This document shows, in pieces, positions 32,464 through 43,435 of a stretch of 64,000 bases of DNA. Both the position numbers and the translations under genes were made by a program. The stretch is taken from the NCBI GenBank assembly GCA_949316235.1, contig OX438742.1, forward strand, positions 10,296,815 through 10,360,814, in the 5' to 3' direction. This stretch comes from Oegoconia quadripuncta. Lineage: Eukaryota; Arthropoda; Insecta; Lepidoptera; Autostichidae. The notes beneath the pieces were generated by a model, which saw only the letters and a program-made list of their open reading frames with translations, was not told the DNA's origin and made no database searches. Numbering within the stretch: position 1 is the first letter of the stretch; each line of letters opens with the position of its first letter.

Positions 32464-32710
32464 TCTAACTATATTATAATATAATTTAACTAAGCTAATG
32501 CTAAATTATATTATAATGGCGAAAGTTTGGATGTTTGTTTGTCAATCACGGCGAAACTGCTGGACGGATTTGGATGAAATTTCGTATATAGGTATAATAT
32601 TTTATTAAGACATAGGATACATTTTATCCAAAAAAAGTGATTAGTTCCCCCGGGATAAACAAATTAAACATATCTGCGATAAACCTAATTCACACATGCT
32701 GCGGGCAGTA
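32464..32710 (+). mobile_element. HEL copy with doubled 5' end
   Basis: TCTAACTATATTATAATA at 32464 is followed 20 bases later by a second 5'-like start (TTTAACTAAGCTAATG). Body blocks GGATGTTTGTTTGTCAATC and GGATTTGGATGAAATTTC are clear. The 3' hairpin and CTAG are eroded (CATGCTGCGGGCAGTA). Confidence 0.75.
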
Positions 32711-32773
32711 TATAAATAACTTCAGAAACTCATATCGCTCGTAATGTCCGCTATACGGTGCACTTTTTCGTTA

Positions 32774-32810
32774 CGTAGCAGATATGCTGCTACGCGCTAC
32801 GTCGTAGCGC
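32774..32810. repeat. Two consecutive perfect palindromes
   Basis: CGTAGCAG (32774-32781) pairs with CTGCTACG (32787-32794, 5-base loop). Then GCGCTACG (32794-32801) pairs with CGTAGCGC (32803-32810, 1-base loop). The two share the word GTAGC/GCTAC. Cruciform-prone; origin unknown. Confidence 0.8.
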
Positions 32811-33457
32811 TACATCGTAGTCGGCATTAAAGAAGTCGCCTAATTACCTTGATTTAATTTTTTTACCTTTCAACGATAAACAACACAAAATTTCCTTAAA
32901 ATCTAAACAATGACCAACAAAAGGACCTTTTTCGTGCCATTTAGCTATGACCCCTAATCTGTAATACTATGTGTATAGCGTGAAGCTTTCGATCTCCACA
33001 GAGCGAGCTCAAACAAAAGTGTGCAAACGTTGTCAAACCTTTCTCTTTGAGAGTGTCATTTACAGCATGCACTGTTTTCCCTCTAAATTTAGTGTATAAT
33101 ATGATTAACACTTTATAACTATATGGGAGAAGCAATAGTGTGTTCCTTTGCGTGCTATTTGCAGCATGCACTACTTTTTATTAAAATTTGTTGTATAATA
33201 GTTATTTGTGCAACTGTTGTATAATGAGGGGTATTAAAAACGTGATTATTAAATATACATTTTCTATGAATAATAGGTATATTTCCAATAATAAGAAAAT
33301 ATGAAGATAGATATCGTCAACCGTCAGCGGGATGAGTGCCGAGTATATGTGGCCAGTATACGACTGTGATAATAGTATCACATGAATGTATTAATACCTA
33401 ATTATGTACAGTTACATACAAGACTTTATCTACACTCATGATATTAATCTAATATAA
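32811..33457. other. No feature seen
   Basis: AT-rich; a 76-codon antisense frame at 32941-33171 is unrecognised. The phrase GCAGCATGCACT occurs twice as GCATGCACT (33066 and 33164). Confidence 0.4.
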
Positions 33458-33746
33458 TCTATCTAAGGTAATAAATATGAAAGTTTGGATGTTTGTTTGT
33501 TTGTTGCTCAATCACGGCGAAACGGATGCACAGATTTGGATGAAATTTGGTATATAGATAGAACATAACATGGATTAAAACATAGGATACTTTCTTTTTA
33601 CTGTGGAACTAAATGGCGCTGTGTGTAAGTCTAAGGATTTTATTATTATTATTCCAATAATAAGAGTAGTTCGCGCGGGAAAAACAAATTAAACATATCC
33701 GCGATAAAGTTCTTCCACGCAGGCAAAGCCGCGGGCGGAAAACTAG
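33458..33746 (+). mobile_element. HEL copy with SINE-2 tail nested inside
   Basis: A|TCTATCTAAGG at the left, hairpin CGCAGGCAAAGCCGCG and CTAG|T at 33743-33746. Between GGATACTTTC and AAGAGTAGTTC about 60 foreign bases replace the usual TTATCCCGATAAAGTG. Confidence 0.85.
33601..33655 (+). mobile_element. SINE-2 3' tail nested in Helitron
   Basis: GTGGAACTAAATGGCGCTGT is the SINE-2 terminal block, followed by an ATT-repeat tail. Only the last ~55 bases were copied. Confidence 0.7.
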
Positions 33747-34214
33747 TCCTTTATAAAAGGTTCTGAAACCATAGGGATAGTAGAGAACTCTTACCAATAA
33801 CGAATAAAAAAGGCGAAATGCGACGAGAATTCGAATAACCTATAATATATTGTTCTTTTTTCAAAAAACGCGCGAACATGAGCATATCCTTTTTGAAATT
33901 CATAAAGATAATACGAATTGAGTAGTGAGATCGTGGCTGTTTGATGAGTAGACCCCTTTGCGCGGAAGGGGTCGAAACCGTTTAAAAATCAATTTAAAAC
34001 CAAAAGAGTTGCTGACATTTAGTATAACACTCACATATATCATCTGTGATAATACTATAACACGCCTGTAGATGTTATTATAGTTACTATGATATTGTTT
34101 GTTTTAATGTTGGCAATAAGCTAAATGTTTCAGAAACTTTTATTAAGGATATATATTTATATTTTTTATTATATTTTGTATGTACCTATTCAATTCCACT
34201 CAATTATTTTATTT
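33747..34214. other. No feature seen
   Basis: AT-rich; nothing recognised. Confidence 0.45.
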
Positions 34215-34444
34215 ACACATCCACCCAGCACCATCTAGTACCACACTAAGCAACTAGGCTTGCATTATGGACACCAGATGGTTGAGAAACTACACCAATA
34301 CATTTTGCATATAAATCCATGTATAAATGAAAAACATCCATAACTCGTGTTCTGTATTAGAAACATATGCCCTTAGCAGGATTCGAACCTACGACCGTTT
34401 GGTATAGCAGTCAAAGTTTCTAACCGCTACACCAAACAGGTCGT
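34215..34444 (-). mobile_element. SINE-2, near full length
   Basis: Antisense. The head at the right (GACCTGTTTGGTGTAGCGG, TTAGAAACTTTGACTGC, GGTCGTAGGTTCGAATCC) has clear A and B boxes. The body gives the TATGGATGTTTTTCATT and CCATCTGGTGTCC blocks, and the tail begins at GCACCATCTAGTACCACAC. Differs from SINE-1 in body and tail though the heads are alike. Confidence 0.85.
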
Positions 34445-34599
34445 TTGATTGTCGATCGATTGATTATGTAATATGAATATAAGGTTTTTAAATAACCGGT
34501 ATCTAGTTTTTAATCAATTCAAATAAATTCTGCTTTGAATTGAAGTGATACTCTGATATCTTATTATCACATATTACATGTTTACATTTACTTATGTAT

Positions 34600-34765
34600 T
34601 TATTTATTTATTCAGATGTTGTATGGAAACCATGTTCCACATGTCTCACCAATAAACCTAATACTCGCCAACCCGCATTGGGCCAGCGTGGTGGACTACG
34701 GTCCATACTCCCTCATTATACGAGGGAAGGCCTATATCCCTGCAGTGGGATGCTTTATATAGGAA
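34600..34765 (+). mobile_element. SINE-4, 5' truncated
   Basis: Shares CCAACCCGCATTGGGCCAG, CCATACTCCCTCATT and GGCCTATATCCCTGCAGTGG with the complete copy at 47.9-48.2 kb. The tRNA-like head is missing. Confidence 0.75.
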
Positions 34766-35519
34766 CTTAGAATTAATGATATCATAAGTTGGATGTGTCA
34801 ACAAATAATATACTCGTAGAGTGTGGGGCGGAATGACCACATTGTCGAAACAGCAAGTTCTATTTATTCTAAGGCCTTAAAAAAAATCACTCTCACTTAA
34901 GATAGAAAATATGTAATGTTAAATAATCAATCAATAATTTTAGTTCGGTGCGGCGTTCGGATTTTTCTGTCCTTTATTGGAAAGAAACCCAAGAACTTCA
35001 AAGCTTGTTCGGTAGGGAACTGTATCGTATTAATACAAATAAGAGAAATACTTTACACGAGCTGATAGTTCCATGCAATTTTATTGCTCAAGTGTTCGGA
35101 TATTTGAAACTTTACAAAGACTCGACATACAAAGCCGTCGACACACAATCGTTTTTCATCGGGTAATAAAAAGGCTAAAACTCACTAAAGTTTGCCTAAC
35201 AGAAAAAAATTGATCCTAAGATTGGTCAACCGTACAATACCGCTTCCTCACTACCATCGTAACTCCTAATCAAGGGAGGATACTTATGCCTACTTAAGGC
35301 AAACGCGACTATTGCTACCTTGAGCCCTGTAGTAATTAAAGAAATAAATACACCCTATTAAGAAAACAAATGAGAGTGTGGCACTAGGGCTAAATCTATG
35401 TTGTAGCAGGCCGAGTGGAGTTCAGCCCCGTGTTTTCTAATGCACCATAAAGCACCAAGTAATAGTGCCACTTAAAAATAGTTGCAAAAACGCTTAAAGC
35501 TCAAAAAGGAGTGACGGTT
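34766..35519. other. No gene; short recurring segment
   Basis: ATTGCTACCTTGAGCCCTGT (about 35313-35350) recurs as a variant at 45085-45125, so it is probably part of an unnamed repeat. The 72-codon frame at 34948-35166 is unrecognised. Confidence 0.4.
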
Positions 35520-35555
35520 CACCGATAGCTAGTTGAATTTGTCGCTTTAAATTAA

Positions 35556-35807
35556 ATGGACAAATATCGGACGGGAACGATAGCGGATAGGGTGAATACC
35601 ATTTATCCCTGCTCCCCGATTCAGGTTTCCCGTTTATTGGAAGAGATGTACACTCGATGCCGCGAAGGTGCGAAATCGCAAAAAAGAGAACGATTCGTAT
35701 TGAATTTATGCACTTTTTGGCGCGTCGATTTGCTTTTTCGCGTTAGGCTTTATTCAATTCGTCGGGACGCCGCAAATTGTGTTATTCACAACTCGTTGTT
35801 TTCGTAG
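35556..35807 (+). CDS. Unrecognised 83-codon open frame, CpG-rich
   Basis: The frame is ATG 35556 to TAG 35805-35807, and I do not recognise the protein. It is rich in Arg and Cys (MDKYRTGTIADRVN at the start), with no signal peptide, membrane segment or repeat. The DNA from about 35505 to 35810 is CpG-dense against an AT-rich background (TCGATGCCGCGAAGG, GGCGCGTCG), which makes it stand out from other short frames. It could be a small exon, a CpG-rich 5' UTR, or TE debris. No flanking splice pair that I can defend. Low confidence that it is coding. Confidence 0.15.
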   Translation: MDKYRTGTIADRVNTIYPCSPIQVSRLLEEMYTRCREGAKSQKRERFVLNLCTFWRVDLLFRVRLYSIRRDAANCVIHNSLFS

Positions 35808-36879
35808 CTATGTATATTTCATGAAACTGGCTATGTACAGAGTGCAGACACCAATTAAAAAAGTATCGTTGTTCGAGTTGTCATATGCCAAAATTAAATT
35901 ATTTATTATTATGTAGTCTGTATTATTAAATAGAGTACATTGTGTTAATTAAACAATGCCTCACAAAACCGTTTGCACGATTTATCTGTGGTAACTCGAG
36001 TCTCATTAAAAGCTATAAGTTATCTAGTTACACAGTGGACATCGTTGTATGTGTTGAATAAGTATTTACACAGGAGTTACAGGTTATCTAATAAGAATTT
36101 TTTGAGTAGTTTGACGAATAATATAATTGAACTTAGTATACTATTTACCTATAAATCATTGTCAAATCCGATGGAGCAATATAACCTCCAAAAAGTGCAG
36201 TCAAAGAATTTTAACTTAATATTTTTATGACTGATGCCACAGTTTTATAATGAATGTGGCTTTTTATATTTGTCACTTGACTGAAGCGCTAACTATTGTT
36301 ATCGTGGAATCATCTAAACTGTCGCCATATTTCGTCATAAGTTGACAGAAAACAAATGAACCTGTAGGGCTCCATTTTCCAAAATGCGGTATGCAATCCG
36401 AAGCACTGTTTTCCTTTCATACAAGATTGAAACACTAGATTTTACATCTTCTGCAACTAAAATGGCATTAACAAATATTATTGCATCTCTCCAATCAAAA
36501 ATCCACAGCTGCGACTTTTTATTAAAAAAGCAGAGCTCGCAATCTAGTCAGTCAGCGTTGGCGTTCACACGGCCGAAGGAGTTCTAAAACGAGTCGTTAT
36601 TCTGCCAGAAATAGCCCCAACCTGTTGACAGCGTTTATTATTCACCACCAGTGGACTCCGTTCGCCTGCTATTTGGATGTAACTTACTGCTTTCACGACA
36701 GTTTTAATAGTGGGTTTGCAAGTAAAACTTCACTTTTAGTTGTAGATTTTGTGGTTATAAAACATTGTTGCACGTACTTGATACTTAATATGTCGTCTGC
36801 CACAATGCACAAGGTTTTCTCAAGATCGATAAATTTATTGAGCAGAATAACCTATGAGTTTTTAAAATGTTATGAAAAT
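35808..36879. other. No feature assigned
   Basis: Open frames at 35973-36230 and 36384-36587 are AT-driven and unrecognised. Confidence 0.4.
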
Positions 36880-37335
36880 TGCATTACCGTGCCCTTTGCC
36901 TCACCGCACATCAAACGGAATACAAGTTTTTTTTCAATTTCTAAGAACAATATTTGTTGTAGGGATAAGATTGTTTATGTATTTATTTGCTTCATTGATC
37001 ATTATAGACATAATTGTTTATTTATATATTAATTTTTATATTCATTTATATTTTTGCAGGTTTATTTACGTACTTATTTTTATGTAACTAATATTTATTT
37101 TCTTATTTGCATTTTTTATTTTACTTCTTTATTTGTGTGCACCCTATGTTCCCCTTCAATATTGTTATGGTCCTATGTCGAGTTTGCTGGAAGATATCTC
37201 TTTTAGGGAATAGCCTTTTGATTTTGGTCGAATGTCAAAAACTTTAATAATAAGATAATAAATGTGACGTTTGCAAGTGATAATTTTTATCCTACGAAAT
37301 AAATACTTTTTTTGATTTTGATTTTGTTTGTTTGT
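36880..37335 (+). mobile_element. LINE 3' end, probable Jockey/CR1 type
   Basis: The segment 37128-37335 looks like an insect LINE 3' UTR: TCGAGTTTGCTGGAAGATAT, CTCTTTTAGGGAATAG, AATAAATAC and a TTTGATTTTGATTTTG tail. Upstream, 36880-37030 is weakly reminiscent of a LINE C-terminal region (V-P-F-A-S-P, then S-F-F-S), but the assignment is poor. Confidence 0.5.
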
Positions 37336-37552
37336 GAATTTGTAAACGCTTTATTGTACTTCATATGAATAAATATACATTGATAAATGAAATGTAACTT
37401 AAAATTAATTTTGATTTTGTATCTTATTTATTAATAGCTAAGTATAGTTGTAATTGTATTTTTTTTGTTTACGCAATTAAGTGTAAATTAAATAAATAAT
37501 AATATTACATATAAAAGATGAAACTAATCGTGACACGCAGCTAACAAAATTT

Positions 37553-37709
37553 ATTTTATGTTAAATGAAGATGAGTCAGAAGGTGGAAGAAGTGTATTTG
37601 TATAAATCAACCATTATTTATATGAATATTTATGTATGTCTATCCATTATCTATTTGTTTAGTTTGGGACTAGGTATTTAGTTGATAAGTGTACGTATTC
37701 AAAATATTA
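37553..37709. mobile_element. SINE-3 tail (-) joined to SINE-1 body (+)
   Basis: 37553-37597 is an antisense SINE-3 tail (AAATGAAGATGAGTCAGAAGG). 37612-37709 is a plus-strand SINE-1 body (AATATTTATGTATGTCTATC, TTAGTTTGGGACTAG). Both are strongly eroded. Confidence 0.6.
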
Positions 37710-38463
37710 ATAAATTTTCGGTAATTGATTAGATTGTCACCTTTTTTTAGTATTTAAGCGATTGAGTTAAGAACAGAATTTATTCACTCACATATTGTTT
37801 AGGACAATAGAGTTATTATTCTATATTAATTATCGAAATACTTTCTAATGGAATAATAATGACATTAATAGCGAATCAATCACTGACAGTTTCACAGTCT
37901 ATTGAAAGAAAGAAAGAAAGAAAAAGTATTAATTGCCAACAAATACAGAAAATTTCGTAGGTATAACATTTAGCATAATTAAATGTATTTGTGGCAAAGG
38001 GATTGGGCGTCAGCATTGGTATTGGTTGTGTGTGTGGGTGTGCAGGTCGCCGGAGACCTGTATCACTTTCAGTCTAATGATGATGACTATTCAGTGAAAT
38101 CGTGAAAAACTCATTGCCTAACTTAAAATATCACGGAGTGTGTTCAGTGATAACAAAACAACACTATAACTAACCCGTGATATTCTAAGAAATGGTTTGG
38201 TGAGACTCTAATATCACGGCTTTGGCAATGTTCCTTCGATATATATAATTATTATTATTAGGAGCCCATACTGTCCCACTGGTGGGCAAAGTTCTCCCTC
38301 CTCTCTCTCTACTCCTCTCTGTCTCATAAATAATATTTGGGAATATGTATTTCATCATTTACCAGCTTTCATTTAATTCGATTTTAGATTTATACAATAC
38401 AATTAGGTACTCTATATTGCACAAAATAAATTACAATAATTTTAGATGATAACATACGTACAT
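37710..38463. other. No gene; GAAA run and repeated decamer
   Basis: GAAA microsatellite at 37904-37925. AATATCACGG occurs at 38127-38136 and 38210-38219, and inverted at 38175-38184. 38257-38320 (CCCATACTGTCCCACTGGTG) looks like an antisense LINE tail of the GCCCAGCAGTGGGAC kind. Confidence 0.5.
37904..37925 (+). repeat. GAAA microsatellite
   Basis: Five GAAA units in a row. Confidence 0.85.
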
Positions 38464-38743
38464 ACATAACGTCACGCCTGTTTCCCGTAGGGGTAGGCAG
38501 AGACCACAGACTTCCACTTGCTACGAAACTGACACACCTCTTTTGCTTCATTCACTCTCATAAGGTTCTCGTCGGTTTAGGGTACTCTTGACTTGGCCTC
38601 TTTAAGACGTCCCCGATTTGATCGTGGTACGTTCGCCGTGGTTTTACCCTACCAACACTACCATCTACATTCGCTTCGTATATCTATTTCGTAAGTCTTC
38701 TTTCATTCATCCTCTTCACATGTCCAAACCATCTCAGCATACC
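38464..38743 (-). pseudogene. LINE-E C-terminal fragment
   Basis: Antisense match to the end of LINE-E at 12.2 kb: the GTCACGCCTGTTTCCCGTAG 3' terminus, the ACTTCCACTTGCTACG block, and the TTCATTCATCCTCTTCACATG segment (family M-N-E-S/T-R-L-T-K). It begins at MLRWFGH, so it is 5' truncated further than the 12.2-kb copy. Clearly non-functional. Confidence 0.8.
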
Positions 38744-39644
38744 TTTTTAGAATACAATTAGGCTGTATTATTACTGAAAGCGATCTATTCTAGACAACCC
38801 ATAGCTATGGCAAATTTTTAGATCGAAAAGCAGTGCACCCTAGTGAACGATACTAACAAGTAAAGAAATAAATATTATAATAATATAATATATACCATAT
38901 TGATAGACTTACTTACATATATATTTTATATATTTATATATAGTACAAAACACAATAGCCAGAAGAAGTAATAATAGTTTTTTTTTTATTCTTGATTTTT
39001 TTTTGAGGCTTAGAATCTATGATTATGCCAGCCTCATCATACCCTAACCTTCACATTACTTACAACCTAAAATATCAAAAACAAAGTTATTATGATAGAT
39101 AATCAATATGCTCACGAGATAAGTAGTAGTTTTTATGTAATTTATGTTATCCGCGTAATAAGCAAAATCCTAATTACAAAACTGTTTTCTCTGTCTTATT
39201 CCTTAAGATTCCAAGTAAGAGTTCAATTTCCGGTCATCTAAGAAAGAACTATCTAAAGAAAATGAATGTGACACTAACCAATGGCAAGCGCCGAGCTCTG
39301 TTTGAATTCAGAAAAAAAAATCAACAAAGCTACGATAATAATCGCAGTCTCATGAAATTCTTATTTTTATGCTAAAATAAACCTGCCAGGGACGAGTCGG
39401 GATTAGGCAATGGTGTTCCGTATAGTGCCTGCAGCTATGCGTCTTGTTGCTGCGCTAGCTCCATTACATTAATTAGAAGGAAAGTTGTTTATTTTGATAA
39501 CATATATACAAAAATCAGTACAAATTGTGATACTTAATCATAGGAAGATCTTGATCTTCCGTGGCACCTCATTGCAGTGTGTGGAATCGCTAAGTCACAC
39601 GGTGATAAGACAGTATTACATAATTGGTAAACTTAAAACTGTAT
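38744..39644. other. No feature seen
   Basis: AT-rich with two T runs near 38980-39005; nothing recognised. Confidence 0.45.
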
Positions 39645-39892
39645 GACGACCTATTGGTGTAGTGGATAATGACCCTGTCGATGAAACCAACGGTTGCGAG
39701 TTCGAATCCCGCTAGGAATAAATGTTTGTGTGATGAATACGAACATTTCTTCCCGACTCATGGATGTTTATATAAATATTTATGTACATTTATCCGTTAT
39801 CTAGTACTACAACACAAGTTAATAGTGTTAAGCTTAGCTTAGTTTGGGACTAGATGATTAGTGTAAGTGTTCGGAATATTTATTATTATTAT
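39645..39892 (+). mobile_element. SINE-1, full length
   Basis: Head GACGACCTATTGGTGTAGTGG, B box GAGTTCGAATCCCGC. It carries a ~15-base insertion (TTAATAGTGTTAAGC) inside the CACAAGCTTTGC block. Ends in an ATT repeat. Confidence 0.9.
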
Positions 39893-41120
39893 AAAGACAC
39901 CATACTGAATTAGATACTTCCAAATAAATAATTATGTCATCCAATAACATTTAATTCTACTTTCCTTACACACACATTTTCAATCACGAGTACAATATAC
40001 TTAACTAAATAAACTTTTAATTAACGTAATGAAAAAAAACAAACAGTTAGGTAACATATCGGCTGCCGCGACGCAGACACAATTGAAAATCCATTGTTTG
40101 CGGTGACCGGTGACCGCGTTGGCATTTAAAGCCTGAAATGAAAACGAATGAACCTAAAACTGTGTTCAAATCGCGAACAGTAGGTAAACCTAATTATTTC
40201 TGCCTACGACTAACTGAACTTTAATACAATTATGTAAAAAACCATAGACATTTTTATGTATCACCATTATTCATAAAAAAAGTTAGTCTAGTCCATCATT
40301 CACACTTTATATTAAATGAGATTGAGGCCGAAGATAGAAGTTAACGCGACCTCTTTTTTGTAACCCAAAGGGGTCAGCAATTTTGAAGTCTTTTTGGGAA
40401 AAGCGTTAAAAAACTTTTTCTAACATGTAATTGACAACGAGTATTACTAAGCTTTCATATATTTCATTTTCCTTTTATCCTTTACCTTCCCAAAAACTAA
40501 TTGAATCTCTTTTTAACACATTTTTTTCGGCTACTAGTTGCTATAACTAAATTAAATACATATACCAAGATGATTTCATACATTGATCTTCAGTTTTGCA
40601 ATTTTGCTTGTGCTCCGTTTTATTATTTTTGCCGCGGAACACTAAGAAATGTTTATAATACTACCGAAGGCGACAATAACACCGCTCGGTTCCGTATTTA
40701 GATCATATTCCAACCCAGCATAGTTCATGTGTATTTGCAGACTTTTGTGCCTTGCTGTCGGCGTTAAGATCCCCTTCCCAGCTGGCTTACTTCCATTTTG
40801 TTCCATTTTACTTCTTGATAAACCCAGCTATGTCACAGCGAACCTATAATACTTTCAGTCTGATTCTTGATGCGATATGCCGTTGTATACATTATGCCGT
40901 TGTATTTAACGACTTTCTAGGCGGATAAGCGGAATGCCATTAATGTTCGAAAACTTTAAAGTGTTTTGAGTTTGTTAGGAATTGTAAAAAAGGAAAAATA
41001 ATATTTTTTAACTAACAAAATTATTCTGTCTTGGAATTAAATAAATAAATAAAATTAATTACAACTTTCCTTCTAATTAATTAATTTAATTAATTAATTA
41101 AATCGAGAGCAGAAAGTAGA
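39893..41120. other. No gene; eroded SINE-3 tail near 40300
   Basis: 40300-40352 reads as an antisense SINE-3 tail (GAGATTGAGGCCGAAGATAG). A TTAA-rich run lies at about 41072-41100. The 66-codon frame at 40501 is unrecognised. Confidence 0.4.
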
Positions 41121-41175
41121 GAGACGTAATCATTACTCCACCGACAAGAGCATAGATCTTAAATTGAAGAAGAAG
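41121..41175 (+). mobile_element. Retroposon tail fragment, family J
   Basis: ACTCCACCGACAAGAGCATA then a GAAGAAGAAG end. The same sequence occurs at 58249-58298 (+) and 58538-58632 (-), the latter with a target duplication, which shows that it moves. Confidence 0.65.
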
Positions 41176-42102
41176 TCTTGGAATTACTTTTAAAATATTT
41201 TTTGTAAGTTGCCAGTTCCAGATACATAAGTAACAGCCTCTGTATACATATAAATAACGTCTACACAGATGTAAAATCTTGAAACCAAATATCTTACGGT
41301 ACCTCTCCTACACATAAAGTAGGGTTGATTTTATTTTTACCCCATTGGGATAAGGTTGGATAGGTCGTTCAAAAGTATTAGATATTATCGCAAATTGTTG
41401 TTCGATTTAGGGATCGGTTTAAACATTTTTAAGCTTTACAGTGCTAATATTTATTAGAGCCAAGTGGCCGGGGGCCAGTACGGTAGTTGTATATATAATG
41501 AAGTTAAAAGGAACAAAATTACAGGTTAGTAGGTTTCTTAAGTTAATGAGTAATGGTCGAAAACTTATAAAATGTACTTCTCTGCTGCTCCTGGTCCGAC
41601 ACGCACTTGGCCGGTAAGTCCGTAACACAAAAATAAACAGATGAGATGCAACAGCATCTTGTTACATTTTCAAGCAGTGATGTAACGTGAGATGTTGTTG
41701 CTATTTATAAATAAATGAATTGGTTTCACAGTGTTATCTTGGTCTTACTCGAATAAGAGCTACCGTAGGTAGGGGCCACCGCAGGTAGTAGGGGGCACCG
41801 CACAGGTAGTGCGAGAGACCGCACCGCAGATTCACTCCGCCGCCTTCACCTTTGATAGGACGTAATTACTTTGAACTATGCCACTAAAGGGGATGCACTA
41901 ACTTAAATCAAAAATGAAACTCGTCTGTACTATGAGTTATAATGGGACAGTAAATGAGACGTTATTGTTTTACTTACATATATAGCCGTGTCTCAAATCT
42001 TTCGTATAATAAAGATCGTAATATATAAAAGAGAGTGATATTCACTAATAAATAGCAAGACCAAACTTAAGGATTAAACGGTGTAGTTTCTTTATTAAAA
42101 TA
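41176..42102. other. No gene; short GC-rich minisatellite
   Basis: 41757-41832 holds about three degenerate ~20-base units built on GGTAG and CACCGCA. The rest is AT-rich. Confidence 0.5.
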
Positions 42103-42285
42103 CTAGCTTTCCGCCTGCGGCTTCGCCACCGTGGAATAAGTGTAGCGCGGGAATTTGTTTATCCCGCGGGAACTACTCACTTTATCGGGATACAAAATAT
42201 TTTATGTTATAATCCAGGGTATGTTCTAGCTGTATACCAAATTTCATCCAAATTCGTTACTTTCGCATTTACAATATGAGTTAGA
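42103..42285 (-). mobile_element. HEL copy with internal deletion
   Basis: Own-strand ends A|TCTAACTCATATTGTAAA and CTAG|T. The hairpin appears as CGGTGGCGAAGCCGCA. The GTTTGTTTGTTGCTCAATC...AACGG section near the 5' end is lost. Confidence 0.85.
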
Positions 42286-42509
42286 TGGAATAATTAAGTA
42301 CTTTCAAATAATGTATTGTAGGTACTACATTCGCCGGCACGGAAACTTGGCCGCACATAAATTCTGCCACAACTAAAGTTTACCTAGTTTACGGGTGTAC
42401 AATACAAATTAATCGATGTTATTAATCTTAAATTTTATACACCTTAATTGGTCACTCTGGAATTCTTTGGGGAGGCATATGTTTACCAGTGGCTGATATG
42501 ATGATACAA

Positions 42510-42956
42510 ATCAAAAAATCAAAATCAGAAATGTTTTATTTCGTAAATTATAAGAATAACATTTGAAATCGTCATGACATACAGTTATCGCTCATTCACT
42601 AGGCAGTCTCCCCAGAGAAGAACGCGCAAGAAACTCAGGGGTTGCTTTTTTTAATTAGCCAATACAAATACAATTTGGAATAATTGTTAAATTTATGATT
42701 CGACAAAGAAAAATAAGAATAAATTTACTGGATATTGCCGAGCGGTTCATGTCCACGCATTCTTATCATCCAGATAGTCAGAAATTTTATAATAGCCTTT
42801 GGTACATAGTTTCTGTTCAATGGTTGTTTTAAAGTTATTTAAAGGCAAATTTTGAATGTCTACCGGAACCTTATTATAAAAGCGTATACATTGTACCTTG
42901 AATGACTTAGTGACTTTGTGTAAGCGACTGCTATGGACAGCAAGTACAACTTAAAT
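42510..42956 (-). pseudogene. Jockey/CR1-like LINE C-terminus and 3' UTR
   Basis: Antisense coding from about 42956 to the TGA at 42749-42747. The visible sequence is AVHSSRLHKVTKSFKVQC, then IRFYNKVPVDIQNLPLNN, FKTTIEQKL, YYKISDYLDDKNAWT-stop, the familiar closing segment of lepidopteran Jockey-type ORF2 proteins (after the RT, no catalytic residues). These ~69 codons have no stop or frameshift, so this is a fairly young 5'-truncated copy. The 3' UTR carries GATTCGACAAAGAAAAATAA, and the element ends in a TTTTGATTTTTTGATTTG tail. The 29.8-kb copy lacks about 110 bases of this UTR. Confidence 0.85.
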
Positions 42957-43207
42957 AAGTTTGCCAAAAAATTAAATAAGGTGTTCATTTACCAAAACGG
43001 ACCATACATAATTAATTATACATTTGATGTAGCATTAAATGAACTTTAAGCGTATATTGCGGCTTAGTATCACCATACGAACTGTAAGTATAATTTTATT
43101 GTGTGGATTTTGTGAGGACAAATAAATATTAATGTAAAATAAATAATTTTGATTTGCTTTTAAATAAGTCGGTCAATAATGATAATTATAGACAGATCTC
43201 ATATTTT
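42957..43207. other. No gene; possible LINE tail
   Basis: GGACAAATAAATATTAATG and AATAATTTTGATTTG near 43110-43155 look like a plus-strand LINE 3' end, but no coding part is visible. Confidence 0.35.
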
Positions 43208-43435
43208 AACGACCGAATGGTGTAGTGGATAGTGACCCAGTCAGCGAAACCAACAGTTGCGGGTTTCAATCTCGCGAGGGGTAAATGTTTGTGTGATGAA
43301 TACGAACATTTATGCCCGAGTCATGGATGTTTATATAAATATTTATAGATGTTTATCCGTTATCTGAAATCCATAGTACAAGCCTTGCTCAGTTTGAGAC
43401 ATGGTGTAAGTATCCGAAATATATATTTTATTTAT
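43208..43435 (+). mobile_element. SINE-1, full length
   Basis: Head ACGACCGAATGGTGTAGTGG. The B box is damaged (GGGTTTCAATCTCGC). The terminal block is shortened: GATGATTGG is missing between GAGAC and ATGGTGTAAGTATCCG. Confidence 0.85.

Noticed and set aside
16694..33746. CRISPR-like array of repeated ~220-bp units
   Set aside because: The units are dispersed, on both strands and of eukaryotic Helitron type; no short regular repeats or spacers.
36625..37032. 135-codon host gene
   Set aside because: It leads into a LINE 3' UTR and tail; at best an eroded LINE C-terminus.
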